Of a stretch of 47,316 nt of DNA, positions 10,423-19,050 are shown piece by piece. The stretch lies in NCBI RefSeq assembly GCF_900112265.1, contig NZ_FOLO01000045.1:1-47316 (forward strand), read 5' to 3'. The notes below the pieces were generated by a model. That model worked only from the letters and a program-made list of their open reading frames with translations. It was not told the DNA's origin and did not search any database. The translations under genes and the position numbers were made by a program. The DNA is from Pseudoalteromonas denitrificans DSM 6059 (lineage in GTDB: Bacteria; Pseudomonadota; Gammaproteobacteria; Enterobacterales; Alteromonadaceae). Position 1 is the stretch's first letter. Each line of letters opens with the position of its first letter.

Positions 10423-10463
10423 AGATCTTATAAAGCCCGTTAATAACGGGCTTTATAAGATCT
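10423..10463. terminator. Strong bidirectional terminator
   Basis: A perfect 19-bp stem (AGATCTTATAAAGCCCGTT at 10423-10441 with its complement at 10445-10463) has a 3-base loop AAT. The core AAAGCCCG/CGGGCTTT is the classic rho-independent form. A second hairpin, ATATACTG/CAGTATAT (10399-10422), precedes it. Confidence 0.85.
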
Positions 10464-10968
10464 CAGGCTCTAACTTAAAGATGGTTTACTTATTAATCAC
10501 TTTGGTGTCGTGAGGAGTTTTTTAGGCGGATTTATATATGGTATCAATGCGCTTTCTTTTTTTAAGTGAGTTTAAAAAACCATGTTTCGAATAAACGAAA
10601 GTAAAAAGAAATGCTCAGCTAATTGCGAGAATAAAATTGACATGTTATTGTTCAACTATAATTTATTTTGTTTATTTATCAGACGAGATAATTTGTTATA
10701 AAAGATGTGTTTTATAACAATTTTTTACCATTCTAATTATAAAAAATACTGATTGTCATGAGATGACCTAATCGTTATCAATTTGACACGTGGTAACGCA
10801 ATTATTATCAAGTGGATATTTAGCTGAATATAAAGTAATTTCACATATTAATAATTGACCTATTATAAGAGTATTTAATATACAAGTTAGTAAAACCGCC
10901 TCAATAATAATTTTTATAAATTTGAGCTGAGGTCAGCAAGTTATATCCTAGATCTAAAAGGCATTATT
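10464..10968. other. Gene-free AT-rich region with one internal hairpin
   Basis: No credible coding frame was seen. The region holds a weak promoter-like pair, TTGACA at 10637 and TATAAT at 10657 (a spacing of only 14). A clear hairpin with a T-run follows at 10693-10726, and TTGACA recurs at about 10793. It should contain the promoter of the oxygenase gene at 10969. Confidence 0.4.
10693..10726 (+). terminator. Terminator-like hairpin in a gene-free region
   Basis: TTGTTATAAAA (10693-10703), loop GATGTG, and the complement TTTTATAACAA (10710-10720) are followed by six T. No gene ends nearby on this strand except behind the strong terminator at 10423, so it may end a short untranslated RNA or act as a leader attenuator. 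Confidence 0.5.
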
Positions 10969-11841
10969 ATGGAAGTAATTGAAAGAGAACATTTTGATGA
11001 AAAAGAATTCAGAGAAAAGTTTCTTAATCGTAAAGTTGTTGTTTATCGGGGGGGAATTAAAAGCTGGCCAGCTATCAAAAATTGGAACCCAGACTATTTT
11101 TCAAAAATGTGCCCCGATATTTCTATAGCAACAAAAAGGTTTGAGTCTGATGGAGTTAAAATTGAAAACTCAACCATGGCACATTATGTTGAAAGCATGA
11201 AATCCTTTAAAAAATCTCAGGATGAAGGTTCTACAGAAATTGGACCATATTGCCATGATATCCCTATTTTTTTACAAGCTGAACATTTGCGTAAAGATGT
11301 TGGACAGTTTCCAATAAATGTTATTCCTAAATGGTATAGAAAAAATTGGTGGCAATATGTTCAGTTTTTTATGTCATCTGCAGGAAGTGTTACACCATTA
11401 CATTTTGATACTTTACTCACAAATAATATTTTTTTTCAAATCCAGGGAAGAAAATGTTTTACAGTAATGGACTTTTCAGACAGTAAATATTGCTCCCGAA
11501 AATCATGGCGTTGGTATGACATTGATCCAGAGTCACCAGATTTAATGAAACATCCTGATTATTCTAAAGCGACTCCTAAACAGGTTGAGATAAACTCTGG
11601 AGATTTATTTTATATGCCATCAGGTACATTACACCATGTTCGAAGTCTTGATGACTGTATTTCTTTTAATATTGATTTTCATAATATTCATAGTTTAACA
11701 CGGGCATTCACAGCCATCCCCAAAGGAATGCCAAGCATTAATGTTTATTATAATATGATCTGTTTTCTTGGGGTTGTACTAGGAGTTCCGGCAAAAAAAT
11801 TATTTTCAAGATATAAACCTTACCTTAACTATGTATCTTAA
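10969..11841 (+). CDS. Cupin-like/JmjC-type 2-oxoglutarate Fe(II) oxygenase-like protein
   Basis: The protein has 290 residues; an AAAGG ribosome site precedes the ATG. The fold signature is that of the cupin_8/JmjC family (FIH-like): an HxD metal pair at H145-F-D147 after GSVTPL, and the distal ligand within SGTLHHV (H222/H223), preceded by NSGDLFYMPSG. The stretch at 130-215 (QFFMSSAGSVTPLHFD, IQGRKCFTVMDF) is typical. The family usually hydroxylates protein side chains or small molecules using Fe(II), O2 and 2-oxoglutarate. The C-terminus holds a hydrophobic stretch (ICFLGVVLGV), so it may touch the membrane. It precedes the lipid-type gene set by about 400 bp on the same strand and could modify its product, but the gap makes co-transcription uncertain. 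The substrate is not known. Confidence 0.8.
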   Translation: MEVIEREHFDEKEFREKFLNRKVVVYRGGIKSWPAIKNWNPDYFSKMCPDISIATKRFESDGVKIENSTMAHYVESMKSFKKSQDEGSTEIGPYCHDIPIFLQAEHLRKDVGQFPINVIPKWYRKNWWQYVQFFMSSAGSVTPLHFDTLLTNNIFFQIQGRKCFTVMDFSDSKYCSRKSWRWYDIDPESPDLMKHPDYSKATPKQVEINSGDLFYMPSGTLHHVRSLDDCISFNIDFHNIHSLTRAFTAIPKGMPSINVYYNMICFLGVVLGVPAKKLFSRYKPYLNYVS

Positions 11842-12249
11842 AAAATTGTGGTGATTAACCTTGTATAGTGTCTTCAATATAAGGTTAAGCGCATTGTTTA
11901 GTCTAATTCTATTAAATTATGTTTTTTACTCACGTGTGAGATCTTGGCAGTAATAAACCTTTAATTATGATTTTTGTCATTTTTAAGAGTCTTAACCTTT
12001 TTTAAATCAAGTAATAAAGCTTAATTTACATATAATTCCATCAGTCATATCTTGAATAGAAATGTTACATATAAAAAATAGAGTAAAATAAATTATTTGT
12101 GTACTGTTAAGGGAACGAAAAAAGAGGCATAATTTTTAGTATTCTATTTGTAACACTATAGCTTAAATTTCAATTGTCCCTATTCACTTTTCACGCTTCA
12201 GAGGCATAACCCGTTTATGTTTGAGCGATATGTAATTACAAGGAAAAAT
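11842..12249. other. Intergenic region upstream of the lipid-type gene set
   Basis: No coding frame was recognised. It contains the inverted repeat TTAACCTT (11855-11862)/AAGGTTAA (11881-11888), a weak terminator candidate for the oxygenase gene, and a direct repeat AGAGGCATAA at 12123 and 12200. The promoter of the gene set is expected here, but I see no clear -35/-10 pair. Confidence 0.4.
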
Positions 12250-14997
12250 ATGTCAAAATTTAACGATGAGTCTCGTTTTATGCATTCCCCAATCATCCAT
12301 ATGACTTATAAAGATAATAATTGTGAAGGAATATTAAGTGATTATAATGATGGGAAATTACAAATATCATTTTCTGAAAAAATAGATTTAGTTGAAAATG
12401 ATGAAATACAACAGCTCTTCGTGAATAAAAAAGATGTTTCTTTTAGCTTAGAAAAACTCAAAGTTGTAAAATGCAATGTGCATCCTGTTACTAAATTGAC
12501 AGAAATATCAGTTAAAACAACATGCGGTGATAGCATAAGTAGAATGCGCAAAATACTCAATGATGTGGTTAAAGAAAAATCTAGCATTAAAACAAAAAAT
12601 TTAAGGAAAATCCCTGCATCTTCAGGGGCAGCGCATTATGAAAGTACAGCAATTAAAGCGCGATTAGACTGGTGTAAAAGTGTTTCAGGCTCAAATTTTA
12701 ATAAAATATCTGATAATCATTTTAATGCTCAATCACTTGCTGGGAATATAGAAAATTATATTGGTGCTGTTCAAATCCCTATCGGTTTAGCGGGTCCTGT
12801 CAGGGTTAATGGTAAATATGCTGATGGTTACATTCCAGTACCTATAGCAACAACGGAAGGGTGTTTAGTTAGTTCGATTTGTAGGGGAGCAAAAGCCTGT
12901 GATTTATCTGGAGGAATTGAGGTTCATGTTGCAGAACAAAACATGGTTCGTGCTCCAGTATTTTTATGTGAAACGATGCAAGGAGCGGTAAATTTACAAG
13001 CTTGGGTTGTTGAACATCATGCACTATTAGTAAAAAAAGCCGAAAGTGTTTCCTCTGTGGCAAAGCTTGTGAGGATTGAACCGCTCATATTTGGCGACAG
13101 CTTGCATTTAAGGTTTTGTTATCATACGGGTGATGCTGCTGGGCAAAATATGACCTCTGCTGCAACTTGGTTTGCTTGTGAGTGGATGGAAAAACAAATC
13201 AGTAAAAGACCTGATATTCAATATTTAAAGTATTTAATTGAAGGAAACATGTCGGGAGATAAAAAAGCAAATGCATTAAGTTTGACTAAAGGGAGGGGCA
13301 TTAGTGTAACGGCGCGATGTTTTATACCTGACACAGTACTGCGTCGAATTTTGCATTTAAATTCTGATGAATTGGTCAACGGTTGGCATCAAGGTGAGAT
13401 AGGTGCTTCAGCCGCAGGAATGTTGGGATCAAATGTGAACTTTGCTAATGTGATAGCAGGTATTTTTACTGCAACTGGTCAAGATATCGCTTGTGTACAT
13501 GAATCAGCTATTGGTGTCTTTAAAATTCGCAAAGAAAATAAAGGCGCGGTAGTGTCATTATATTTGCCTTCATTGGTGATAGGAACGGTAGGAGGAGGAA
13601 CTGCTTTACCCTCACAAAATGAGAGCCTTGCTTTAATGGGGTGTGCGGGCAGTGGAAAAGTAAAACGTTTTGCCGAAATTATTGCTGCAACATGTTTGAG
13701 TCTTGATATTTCTACAGTTGCAGCCATTATCACTAATGAATTTGTACAGGCTCATGAACGCTTGGGAAGAAATCGTCCTGCAGATAAGTTAACTAAAAAT
13801 TATATTGATCTTAAATTTTTAAACAACTTAATGTCCGATAAAATAAGGTCTGAAAAAGAAAATTTAATATCCAATATATTGTCACTTGATCTAGATAGTA
13901 ACTCAGGTATCGTAAATACGTTGACGTCTGAAGAAAATCCTTTATATGGTATTCATCGTTATTTACTGAGTCAAAACCATGAAAATACAATCAATAAATT
14001 AGCGGTAGTGCTAAAAGTAAAGCCTCCCTCTGAAGAAATTATCCTAACCGGCGCTAAAATTGCTCGCATGTCTGGTGAAGATACTTTGTCTGGTTTATAT
14101 GAAGCTCAATCTTCTATTTTTGGATTTGAAGGTAGCCATATTCGAGAGCTTGATCTTTATAACACTATGGATAACAGCATACTTCAATACTGCCCTAAAA
14201 TTTATGGCTTGAAAGCAGATGAGAAAATGCAAATGTTCACAGTAATGATGGAAGACTTAAGCCATTGTTCGCATATTAATACAATTAATACCCCCTCAGC
14301 GTGGCAGCCTGAACATATTTATGCCGTATTGGACGGGTTGGCTGATATGCATAAAACGTATTTGGATAATAAAGCGTCATTACCGGATGTTTGCTCTGCT
14401 TTTGATAAGCAAAGAGTGTTGGATGCCAGTGAGTTACTAAATAACATGACACGTTATAATAATGAGCGTTTTAACGGTTTATTTTCAAAAAAATTAATGG
14501 ATATTCTTGATGACTTTTTAAATCCATCGTCAAACTATTTAACTGATATGGCTCAATTTCCAATGACACTGACGCATAATGATTTTAATACCAGAAATAT
14601 TGCGCTGCGTATAAAAAATTCTAAAAAAGCTGACAATAGCCATGATTATCAATTGGTAACTTATGACTGGGAATTGGCATGTTATCAAAATCCGCAACGA
14701 GACTTGGTTGAATTTTTAATTTATGCATTGCCTGTTATCACAGAACCTGAAAGCTATCAGTGTTATGTTAATTATTATATTGAAAAACTAGAAGAAAATA
14801 CCGGAAAGGACTTTGACCGAGTGCAGTTCTATCGTGTTCTTTTGGCTAACGGACTTTATATGGCGATTACCCGCTTTAACCTTTATTTAATGGCGCATAA
14901 TGTTCTTAAACTGGAATTTATTGAGCGAGTATTCTCTAATTTGTCAGCATTAATATTGGTAGAGCACGAACAACAAAATAGCAATAAAAGGAAATAG
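12250..14997 (+). CDS. Class I HMG-CoA reductase fused to a C-terminal APH-fold kinase
   Basis: The protein has 915 residues from ATG 12250, chosen because AAGGAAA lies just before it; ATG 12217 has no such site. Residues about 15-95 form a small beta-rich domain, loosely PilZ-like (GILSDYNDGKLQISF). About 120-530 is an HMG-CoA reductase with class I motifs: ENYIGAVQIPIGLAGP, ATTEG (E203), TGDAAGQNM, SGDKK (K338/339), TATGQD (D412), GTVGGGT and AHERLGRN (H502). All four catalytic residues (Glu, Lys, Asp, His) are present, so it should reduce HMG-CoA to mevalonate. About 590-915 is an aminoglycoside-phosphotransferase-type kinase with the catalytic loop HNDFNTRN (H776, D778, N783) and the metal-binding DWE (D806). 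I know of no standard pathway that uses this fusion. The kinase may phosphorylate mevalonate or a derived alcohol. It heads the six-gene set, two bases ahead of the next ATG. Confidence 0.9.
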   Translation: MSKFNDESRFMHSPIIHMTYKDNNCEGILSDYNDGKLQISFSEKIDLVENDEIQQLFVNKKDVSFSLEKLKVVKCNVHPVTKLTEISVKTTCGDSISRMRKILNDVVKEKSSIKTKNLRKIPASSGAAHYESTAIKARLDWCKSVSGSNFNKISDNHFNAQSLAGNIENYIGAVQIPIGLAGPVRVNGKYADGYIPVPIATTEGCLVSSICRGAKACDLSGGIEVHVAEQNMVRAPVFLCETMQGAVNLQAWVVEHHALLVKKAESVSSVAKLVRIEPLIFGDSLHLRFCYHTGDAAGQNMTSAATWFACEWMEKQISKRPDIQYLKYLIEGNMSGDKKANALSLTKGRGISVTARCFIPDTVLRRILHLNSDELVNGWHQGEIGASAAGMLGSNVNFANVIAGIFTATGQDIACVHESAIGVFKIRKENKGAVVSLYLPSLVIGTVGGGTALPSQNESLALMGCAGSGKVKRFAEIIAATCLSLDISTVAAIITNEFVQAHERLGRNRPADKLTKNYIDLKFLNNLMSDKIRSEKENLISNILSLDLDSNSGIVNTLTSEENPLYGIHRYLLSQNHENTINKLAVVLKVKPPSEEIILTGAKIARMSGEDTLSGLYEAQSSIFGFEGSHIRELDLYNTMDNSILQYCPKIYGLKADEKMQMFTVMMEDLSHCSHINTINTPSAWQPEHIYAVLDGLADMHKTYLDNKASLPDVCSAFDKQRVLDASELLNNMTRYNNERFNGLFSKKLMDILDDFLNPSSNYLTDMAQFPMTLTHNDFNTRNIALRIKNSKKADNSHDYQLVTYDWELACYQNPQRDLVEFLIYALPVITEPESYQCYVNYYIEKLEENTGKDFDRVQFYRVLLANGLYMAITRFNLYLMAHNVLKLEFIERVFSNLSALILVEHEQQNSNKRK

Positions 14998-14999
14998 CC

Positions 15000-17576
15000 A
15001 TGAATCAAAATTTAGCGGAAAAAACATTTCCTTTAGCGCATTGGATATACCCACTTTCAGATGACTTTGAACTCACTTTTTCAGATGTTGGTGCTAAAGC
15101 TATGCGATTGCATGAATTATTGAAACAGGGGTATCCAGTCCCTAGAGGAGTCGTTATTTCTTCGCAAGCTTTCCATGATTTTTGCGACTACAATCATATT
15201 GAGTTGGTGAGTACTCACTCTAAAGGTGTTGAAGATAGTGGGGAGGGAATTCAAAAAGCAATAAAGTCAGGTGGTTTTAGTCCTCAAGTCATGGAAGATA
15301 TCACTAAGGCAGTAAGTAGTTTGCCTTATCAGCAGGTTGCAGTACGTTCTTCGTCTGCTGCTGAAGATGGTAATGAGCACTCAATGGCTGGCCAGTTTGA
15401 TACATATTTAGAAGTAGATAAAAATAGCGTTGCAGATCGTATTAAAGATTGTTGGGCTAGTATGTTTAACCCAGCTGTTTTAGCCTATTATCAACGCAAT
15501 AAGCTCAGTATTAACTTACAAATGGGGGTCGTAATACAAGAACAAATTGATGCCATTTACGCAGGTGTTTTATTTAGTTTGGATCCACTGACCAAATCAA
15601 CCGATAAAATAGTGATTGAGTGGGTGGAAGGTTTGGGTGAAGCGTTAGTTTCTGGAGAGGTTACACCTAATCAAATTAAAGTTAATCGTGTATCCAAAGT
15701 TTTAGATGCTCAGTTGGCGTCTAAACTAACGTCAGGGTTAACAGACTTGGTAGATTTGTCACTAAAAGCAGAGAAAAGCTATGGTCACCCAGTTGATATT
15801 GAATGGTGTATAGATTCAGAAGGATTAAAGCTACTTCAAATTCGTCCTATAACGGCTTTGAATACTGGTACTGGTATTGCGTGGACTAGTGTAAATATGT
15901 CTGAAAACTTTCCTAACCCATTGACACCTTTCACTTGGTCTATTGCAGAGCGATTTTATAACCTGTATATGAGTAATATATTGCGAATGTTTGGTTGGAA
16001 AGAACAAGAATTACAACGCGCTGATAATGCTGTAGGCAATCTGAGTGGGATACAAGCTGGACGTATTTATTACAACTTAAATAACTGGTATCAAGTATTA
16101 AATTTTTTTCCCATTGGTAGTACGTTACAAAAATATCTAAATAATTATATTGGTCAAAATATCCCATTCACATTTAAATCAGATTCAAACTTTGGCTGGG
16201 TTACTGATAAGTGGAAAAACCCATTGAATAATATAGGTTTTTTTGGAAGGTTAAGTGCTGTACTCATTAGAGGAAAGGTACACGTTAGTAAACTGGAAAC
16301 ACATTTTTATAATAATAGAGACAAATGGCGCAGTACACCTTATAAACAGCAATCGTTGAGTGAACTGCAAATAAAGTTAGAAAATATTTTTACACAATTT
16401 GGTTATAAAGAGCTTCACCGATTGGCTATTGCAGATATCACGGTTTTACTTTTTCCAGGTTTATTAAATCAGTTAACTAAAAGTTGGTTTCCTACTCAAA
16501 GTGAATCACCTGAACAAATCACGAAAGATTTGTTAATTGGGTTAGAACTTAAATCTATGGAGCCTTCAATTTTGATTGAGCGCATGGCGACTGAAATAAT
16601 GGTGACGCAAGCGCAGAGTTATTTAGATAATGATGACTACGTCAAAATTTATGAATATTTACCTATCAATTTAAAAAAACTGTTTGATGACTTTATGTAT
16701 CGATTTGGCGGACGGTGTTATTTAGAGTGCATGTTAGTGCATCCAACCTTTGAAGAGCGTCATGACTTATTTTGGCAATTGATAAAAAAATATCAAAAAA
16801 ATACTAAAGCAAGCATTGCTGAGAATCACAAAAAAGAAGTGGCTAAACGTGAGGTCTTTACTCATAAATTAATAAAAGATTTACCACAGGCTAAAAAAAC
16901 ATTGTATAAAATGGCCATAAAACTGGCTCAAAGAGGTATTAAATTAAGAGAACAAGCTCGCATGATACAAAGTTTGATGTTTGGTGAAATACGTTTGATC
17001 ACTTTACAGATTGGTGAAAGATTGATGCAAAAGCAGTATTTTACATCCGCTGAAGATGTATTTTATTTATCATCTGCAGAAGTTGCAGATATTGTTAATG
17101 GTAAATGTCAGTTTCCAGAGCAGATCATGGAAACAATTAAAATGCGTAAAGAACAACATCAGCGATATGAAAAACAAGACCCGCCAGAATTTTTCTTTCT
17201 AGATAAAGGAGAGCATTTAAAAGTTGTTAATAATGACTTAACAAATTTAGATAGCTCTCAATTAAAAGGTTTAGGTGTGTCTGGTGGTAAAGTGACAGGA
17301 ACAGTAAAAATAATACTTGATCCGGTAGCAGATAACAGATTAGAGCCTGGGGATATACTTGTTACTCGAAGTACAGATCCTGGTTGGACGCCATTACTTC
17401 TGGTTGCAGGTGGTATCGTATTGGAAAAAGGAGGCTTGTTATCACATGGTGCCATTGTTTCTAGGGAGTTTGGCATTCCTGCTATTGTTGCTGTTGAAGG
17501 TGCAATTCAGAAACTAAAAGATGGAACAAAAATAGCCATTGATGGTGATACTGGCATGATAGAGTGTATTAAATAG
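15000..17576 (+). CDS. PEP-utilizing dikinase, rifampicin phosphotransferase/PEP synthase-like
   Basis: The protein has 858 residues and starts at an ATG two bases after the preceding stop. Residues about 1-310 form the ATP-grasp PPDK_N domain (DVGAKAMRLHELL, VAVRSSSAAEDG, SMAGQFDTYL, DIEWCID, LQIRPIT). The middle part is alpha-helical and of unassigned specificity. Residues about 750-858 form the swivelling PEP-utilizer domain with phospho-His at H816 (GGLLSHGAIVSREFG). Length and order (ATP-grasp, substrate domain, His domain) fit rifampicin phosphotransferase better than PEP synthase, which ends in a TIM barrel. Known members transfer the beta-phosphate of ATP to an alcohol through the swivelling His. 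Placed between an HMG-CoA reductase-kinase and a prenyltransferase, it may phosphorylate an alcohol intermediate of the pathway. Antibiotic inactivation is the alternative. The true acceptor is unknown. Confidence 0.85.
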   Translation: MNQNLAEKTFPLAHWIYPLSDDFELTFSDVGAKAMRLHELLKQGYPVPRGVVISSQAFHDFCDYNHIELVSTHSKGVEDSGEGIQKAIKSGGFSPQVMEDITKAVSSLPYQQVAVRSSSAAEDGNEHSMAGQFDTYLEVDKNSVADRIKDCWASMFNPAVLAYYQRNKLSINLQMGVVIQEQIDAIYAGVLFSLDPLTKSTDKIVIEWVEGLGEALVSGEVTPNQIKVNRVSKVLDAQLASKLTSGLTDLVDLSLKAEKSYGHPVDIEWCIDSEGLKLLQIRPITALNTGTGIAWTSVNMSENFPNPLTPFTWSIAERFYNLYMSNILRMFGWKEQELQRADNAVGNLSGIQAGRIYYNLNNWYQVLNFFPIGSTLQKYLNNYIGQNIPFTFKSDSNFGWVTDKWKNPLNNIGFFGRLSAVLIRGKVHVSKLETHFYNNRDKWRSTPYKQQSLSELQIKLENIFTQFGYKELHRLAIADITVLLFPGLLNQLTKSWFPTQSESPEQITKDLLIGLELKSMEPSILIERMATEIMVTQAQSYLDNDDYVKIYEYLPINLKKLFDDFMYRFGGRCYLECMLVHPTFEERHDLFWQLIKKYQKNTKASIAENHKKEVAKREVFTHKLIKDLPQAKKTLYKMAIKLAQRGIKLREQARMIQSLMFGEIRLITLQIGERLMQKQYFTSAEDVFYLSSAEVADIVNGKCQFPEQIMETIKMRKEQHQRYEKQDPPEFFFLDKGEHLKVVNNDLTNLDSSQLKGLGVSGGKVTGTVKIILDPVADNRLEPGDILVTRSTDPGWTPLLLVAGGIVLEKGGLLSHGAIVSREFGIPAIVAVEGAIQKLKDGTKIAIDGDTGMIECIK

Positions 17577-18386
17577 ATGCTTTGTACATTGCTGTTATTT
17601 GTACAAGAACGTTACACATTAAAAGCGGCTATACCACTTGCTTTATTATTAAGTCTGGGGCCGTTAAGTGTTATGAGTGTTAACGCACTTGTTGCTATTG
17701 TTGTGACTGGTTGGGTATTTTTAGTATTACTGATACTGAGAATAGTCGACGATATAACCTCAATTGAGGAAGATAAGCAAAGGAAACCCAAACGTAAACT
17801 TGTAAATGGAAGCATATCGCCAAAATTACTTCAGTTGAACTTATTGTGGTTGGTGTTATTTGTAGTATTTATTGGCGTTTTTCTAGATGTTTTTTGGCTA
17901 ACAGTTGGGTTATTAATTTTCTATTTTTTTTACTTTTTAATAATTAAACCACTTAAATATATTCTATTAGATGCCTATTTAATTAATGTCGTTTTCTTTT
18001 TTATTCCTGTATTGGCTGTAAGTGATGTAAACGATAGCGCCATTTATTCTATCATTAGTATGGCTTTTTTTTATTGGTCATCAGCTATTGCACATGACTT
18101 TGCCCACAGTGTAGAGAGTAAAATTAAAACTAAACTTCATTGGCATGCAGTTTTTGTATATCTCATAAGTTTTTGCATCGGTATCAGTTTGGCTTTTAAA
18201 ATTGAGTCATCAGTTATTTTTTTAGGAATACTAACTGGGGGCTTTACTTATATATGTTTGTTATTAATTCGACTGATAAAGTGGCCTAATGAAAAATCAG
18301 CTAAGGCTTTTTACATTGCAGGTTATTTATACTTTCTAATACCGGCAGCTGCTTTATTTATAGAAAACAAACTAATGAGTTATTAA
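17577..18386 (+). CDS. UbiA-family membrane prenyltransferase
   Basis: The protein has 269 residues, and its ATG directly follows the preceding stop, so translation is probably coupled. It is very hydrophobic, with about 8 membrane segments. The first Asp-rich motif characteristic of UbiA enzymes is present as RIVDDITSIEEDK (R55, D58, D59, D66), on the loop after the second helix. A second, weaker acidic motif is HDFAHSVESK. UbiA enzymes use Mg2+ to move a prenyl group from a prenyl diphosphate to an acceptor: quinone precursors, heme, chlorophyllide, or, in archaea, geranylgeranylglyceryl phosphate. Given the genes that follow, an archaeal digeranylgeranylglyceryl phosphate synthase-like role is the most appealing reading, but the acceptor cannot be read from the sequence. 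The member is short and divergent. Confidence 0.75.
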   Translation: MLCTLLLFVQERYTLKAAIPLALLLSLGPLSVMSVNALVAIVVTGWVFLVLLILRIVDDITSIEEDKQRKPKRKLVNGSISPKLLQLNLLWLVLFVVFIGVFLDVFWLTVGLLIFYFFYFLIIKPLKYILLDAYLINVVFFFIPVLAVSDVNDSAIYSIISMAFFYWSSAIAHDFAHSVESKIKTKLHWHAVFVYLISFCIGISLAFKIESSVIFLGILTGGFTYICLLLIRLIKWPNEKSAKAFYIAGYLYFLIPAAALFIENKLMSY

Positions 18387-18412
18387 AAAAATTATTATAG
18401 GAACTAGCAAAA

Positions 18413-19033
18413 ATGAATGTAGAGATCAGTAGTATATTACAAAACGCTAATTCAATAGGGTTAATTCTTTATTTAATTTTGCCGATTATTTTAGCTGGTA
18501 CGTTAAATATGCTTTTTGTAAAGTCTCGCCTGTTTTCACGAATACATGTACCTATGGATGCAGGAAAGTGTTTGTCAGATGGACAGCCTATATTTGGTGC
18601 AAATAAAACTTGGAAGGGATTTTGGGGCATGATTTTTTTTTGTGCCCTATGTTTTTTTGTTTTTGGTCTTATAGCACAAAATAACTTAACAGCCCGAGAA
18701 TTATCACTTATTCCTTATGAATCATATAACTATAGTCAGTTGGTTTTGTTTGGTGCATTATGGGGCTTGGGTTATGTTTTGTTTGAATTACCTAATAGCT
18801 TTATTAAAAGAAGAATCAATATCGCACCAGGAAAAGGAGGCAAAAAACTCAGTGGTATTATTTTCAATTTTGTAGATCAAGCTGACTCTGCACTTGGTTG
18901 TGTCATATTTTTATTGATTTTTTATACCCCTTCATTCGCATTATGGTTCAGTATTTTCATAGTTGCTACCGCGGTACACTATTTGATGAATATCTTGCTC
19001 TATGTCTTGCGTCTTAAATCTAGCCCATGGTAA
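18413..19033 (+). CDS. CarS-type CDP-archaeol synthase family protein (DUF46)
   Basis: The protein has 206 residues; AGGAAC precedes the ATG. It is a membrane protein with about five segments and the motif set of the CarS family: SDGQPIFGANKTWKGFWG (56-72), ELPNSFIKRR (125-134) and DQADSALG (155-162). In archaea CarS transfers CMP from CTP to unsaturated archaetidic acid to give CDP-archaeol; bacterial homologues exist with poorly defined substrates. It lies 26 bp after the UbiA gene, and its stop overlaps an upstream ATG of the serine transferase frame. The position between prenyltransferase and CDP-alcohol transferase is where a CDP-activating step would be needed. The host would normally use CdsA for ordinary phosphatidic acid, so a second activating enzyme implies a second lipid. 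Confidence 0.85.
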   Translation: MNVEISSILQNANSIGLILYLILPIILAGTLNMLFVKSRLFSRIHVPMDAGKCLSDGQPIFGANKTWKGFWGMIFFCALCFFVFGLIAQNNLTARELSLIPYESYNYSQLVLFGALWGLGYVLFELPNSFIKRRINIAPGKGGKKLSGIIFNFVDQADSALGCVIFLLIFYTPSFALWFSIFIVATAVHYLMNILLYVLRLKSSPW

Positions 19034-19050
19034 ACCACAAGGAAATAAAT

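Noticed and set aside
12123..12209. 10-bp direct repeat AGAGGCATAA upstream of the HMG-CoA reductase gene as an operator
   Set aside because: There are only two copies 77 bp apart, with no symmetry and no helical phasing. The second copy may simply be near the ribosome-binding region; too little support to claim regulation.
15000..17576. Annotation as housekeeping PEP synthase (ppsA)
   Set aside because: It lacks the C-terminal TIM-barrel PEP-binding domain; the His domain is C-terminal as in rifampicin phosphotransferase.
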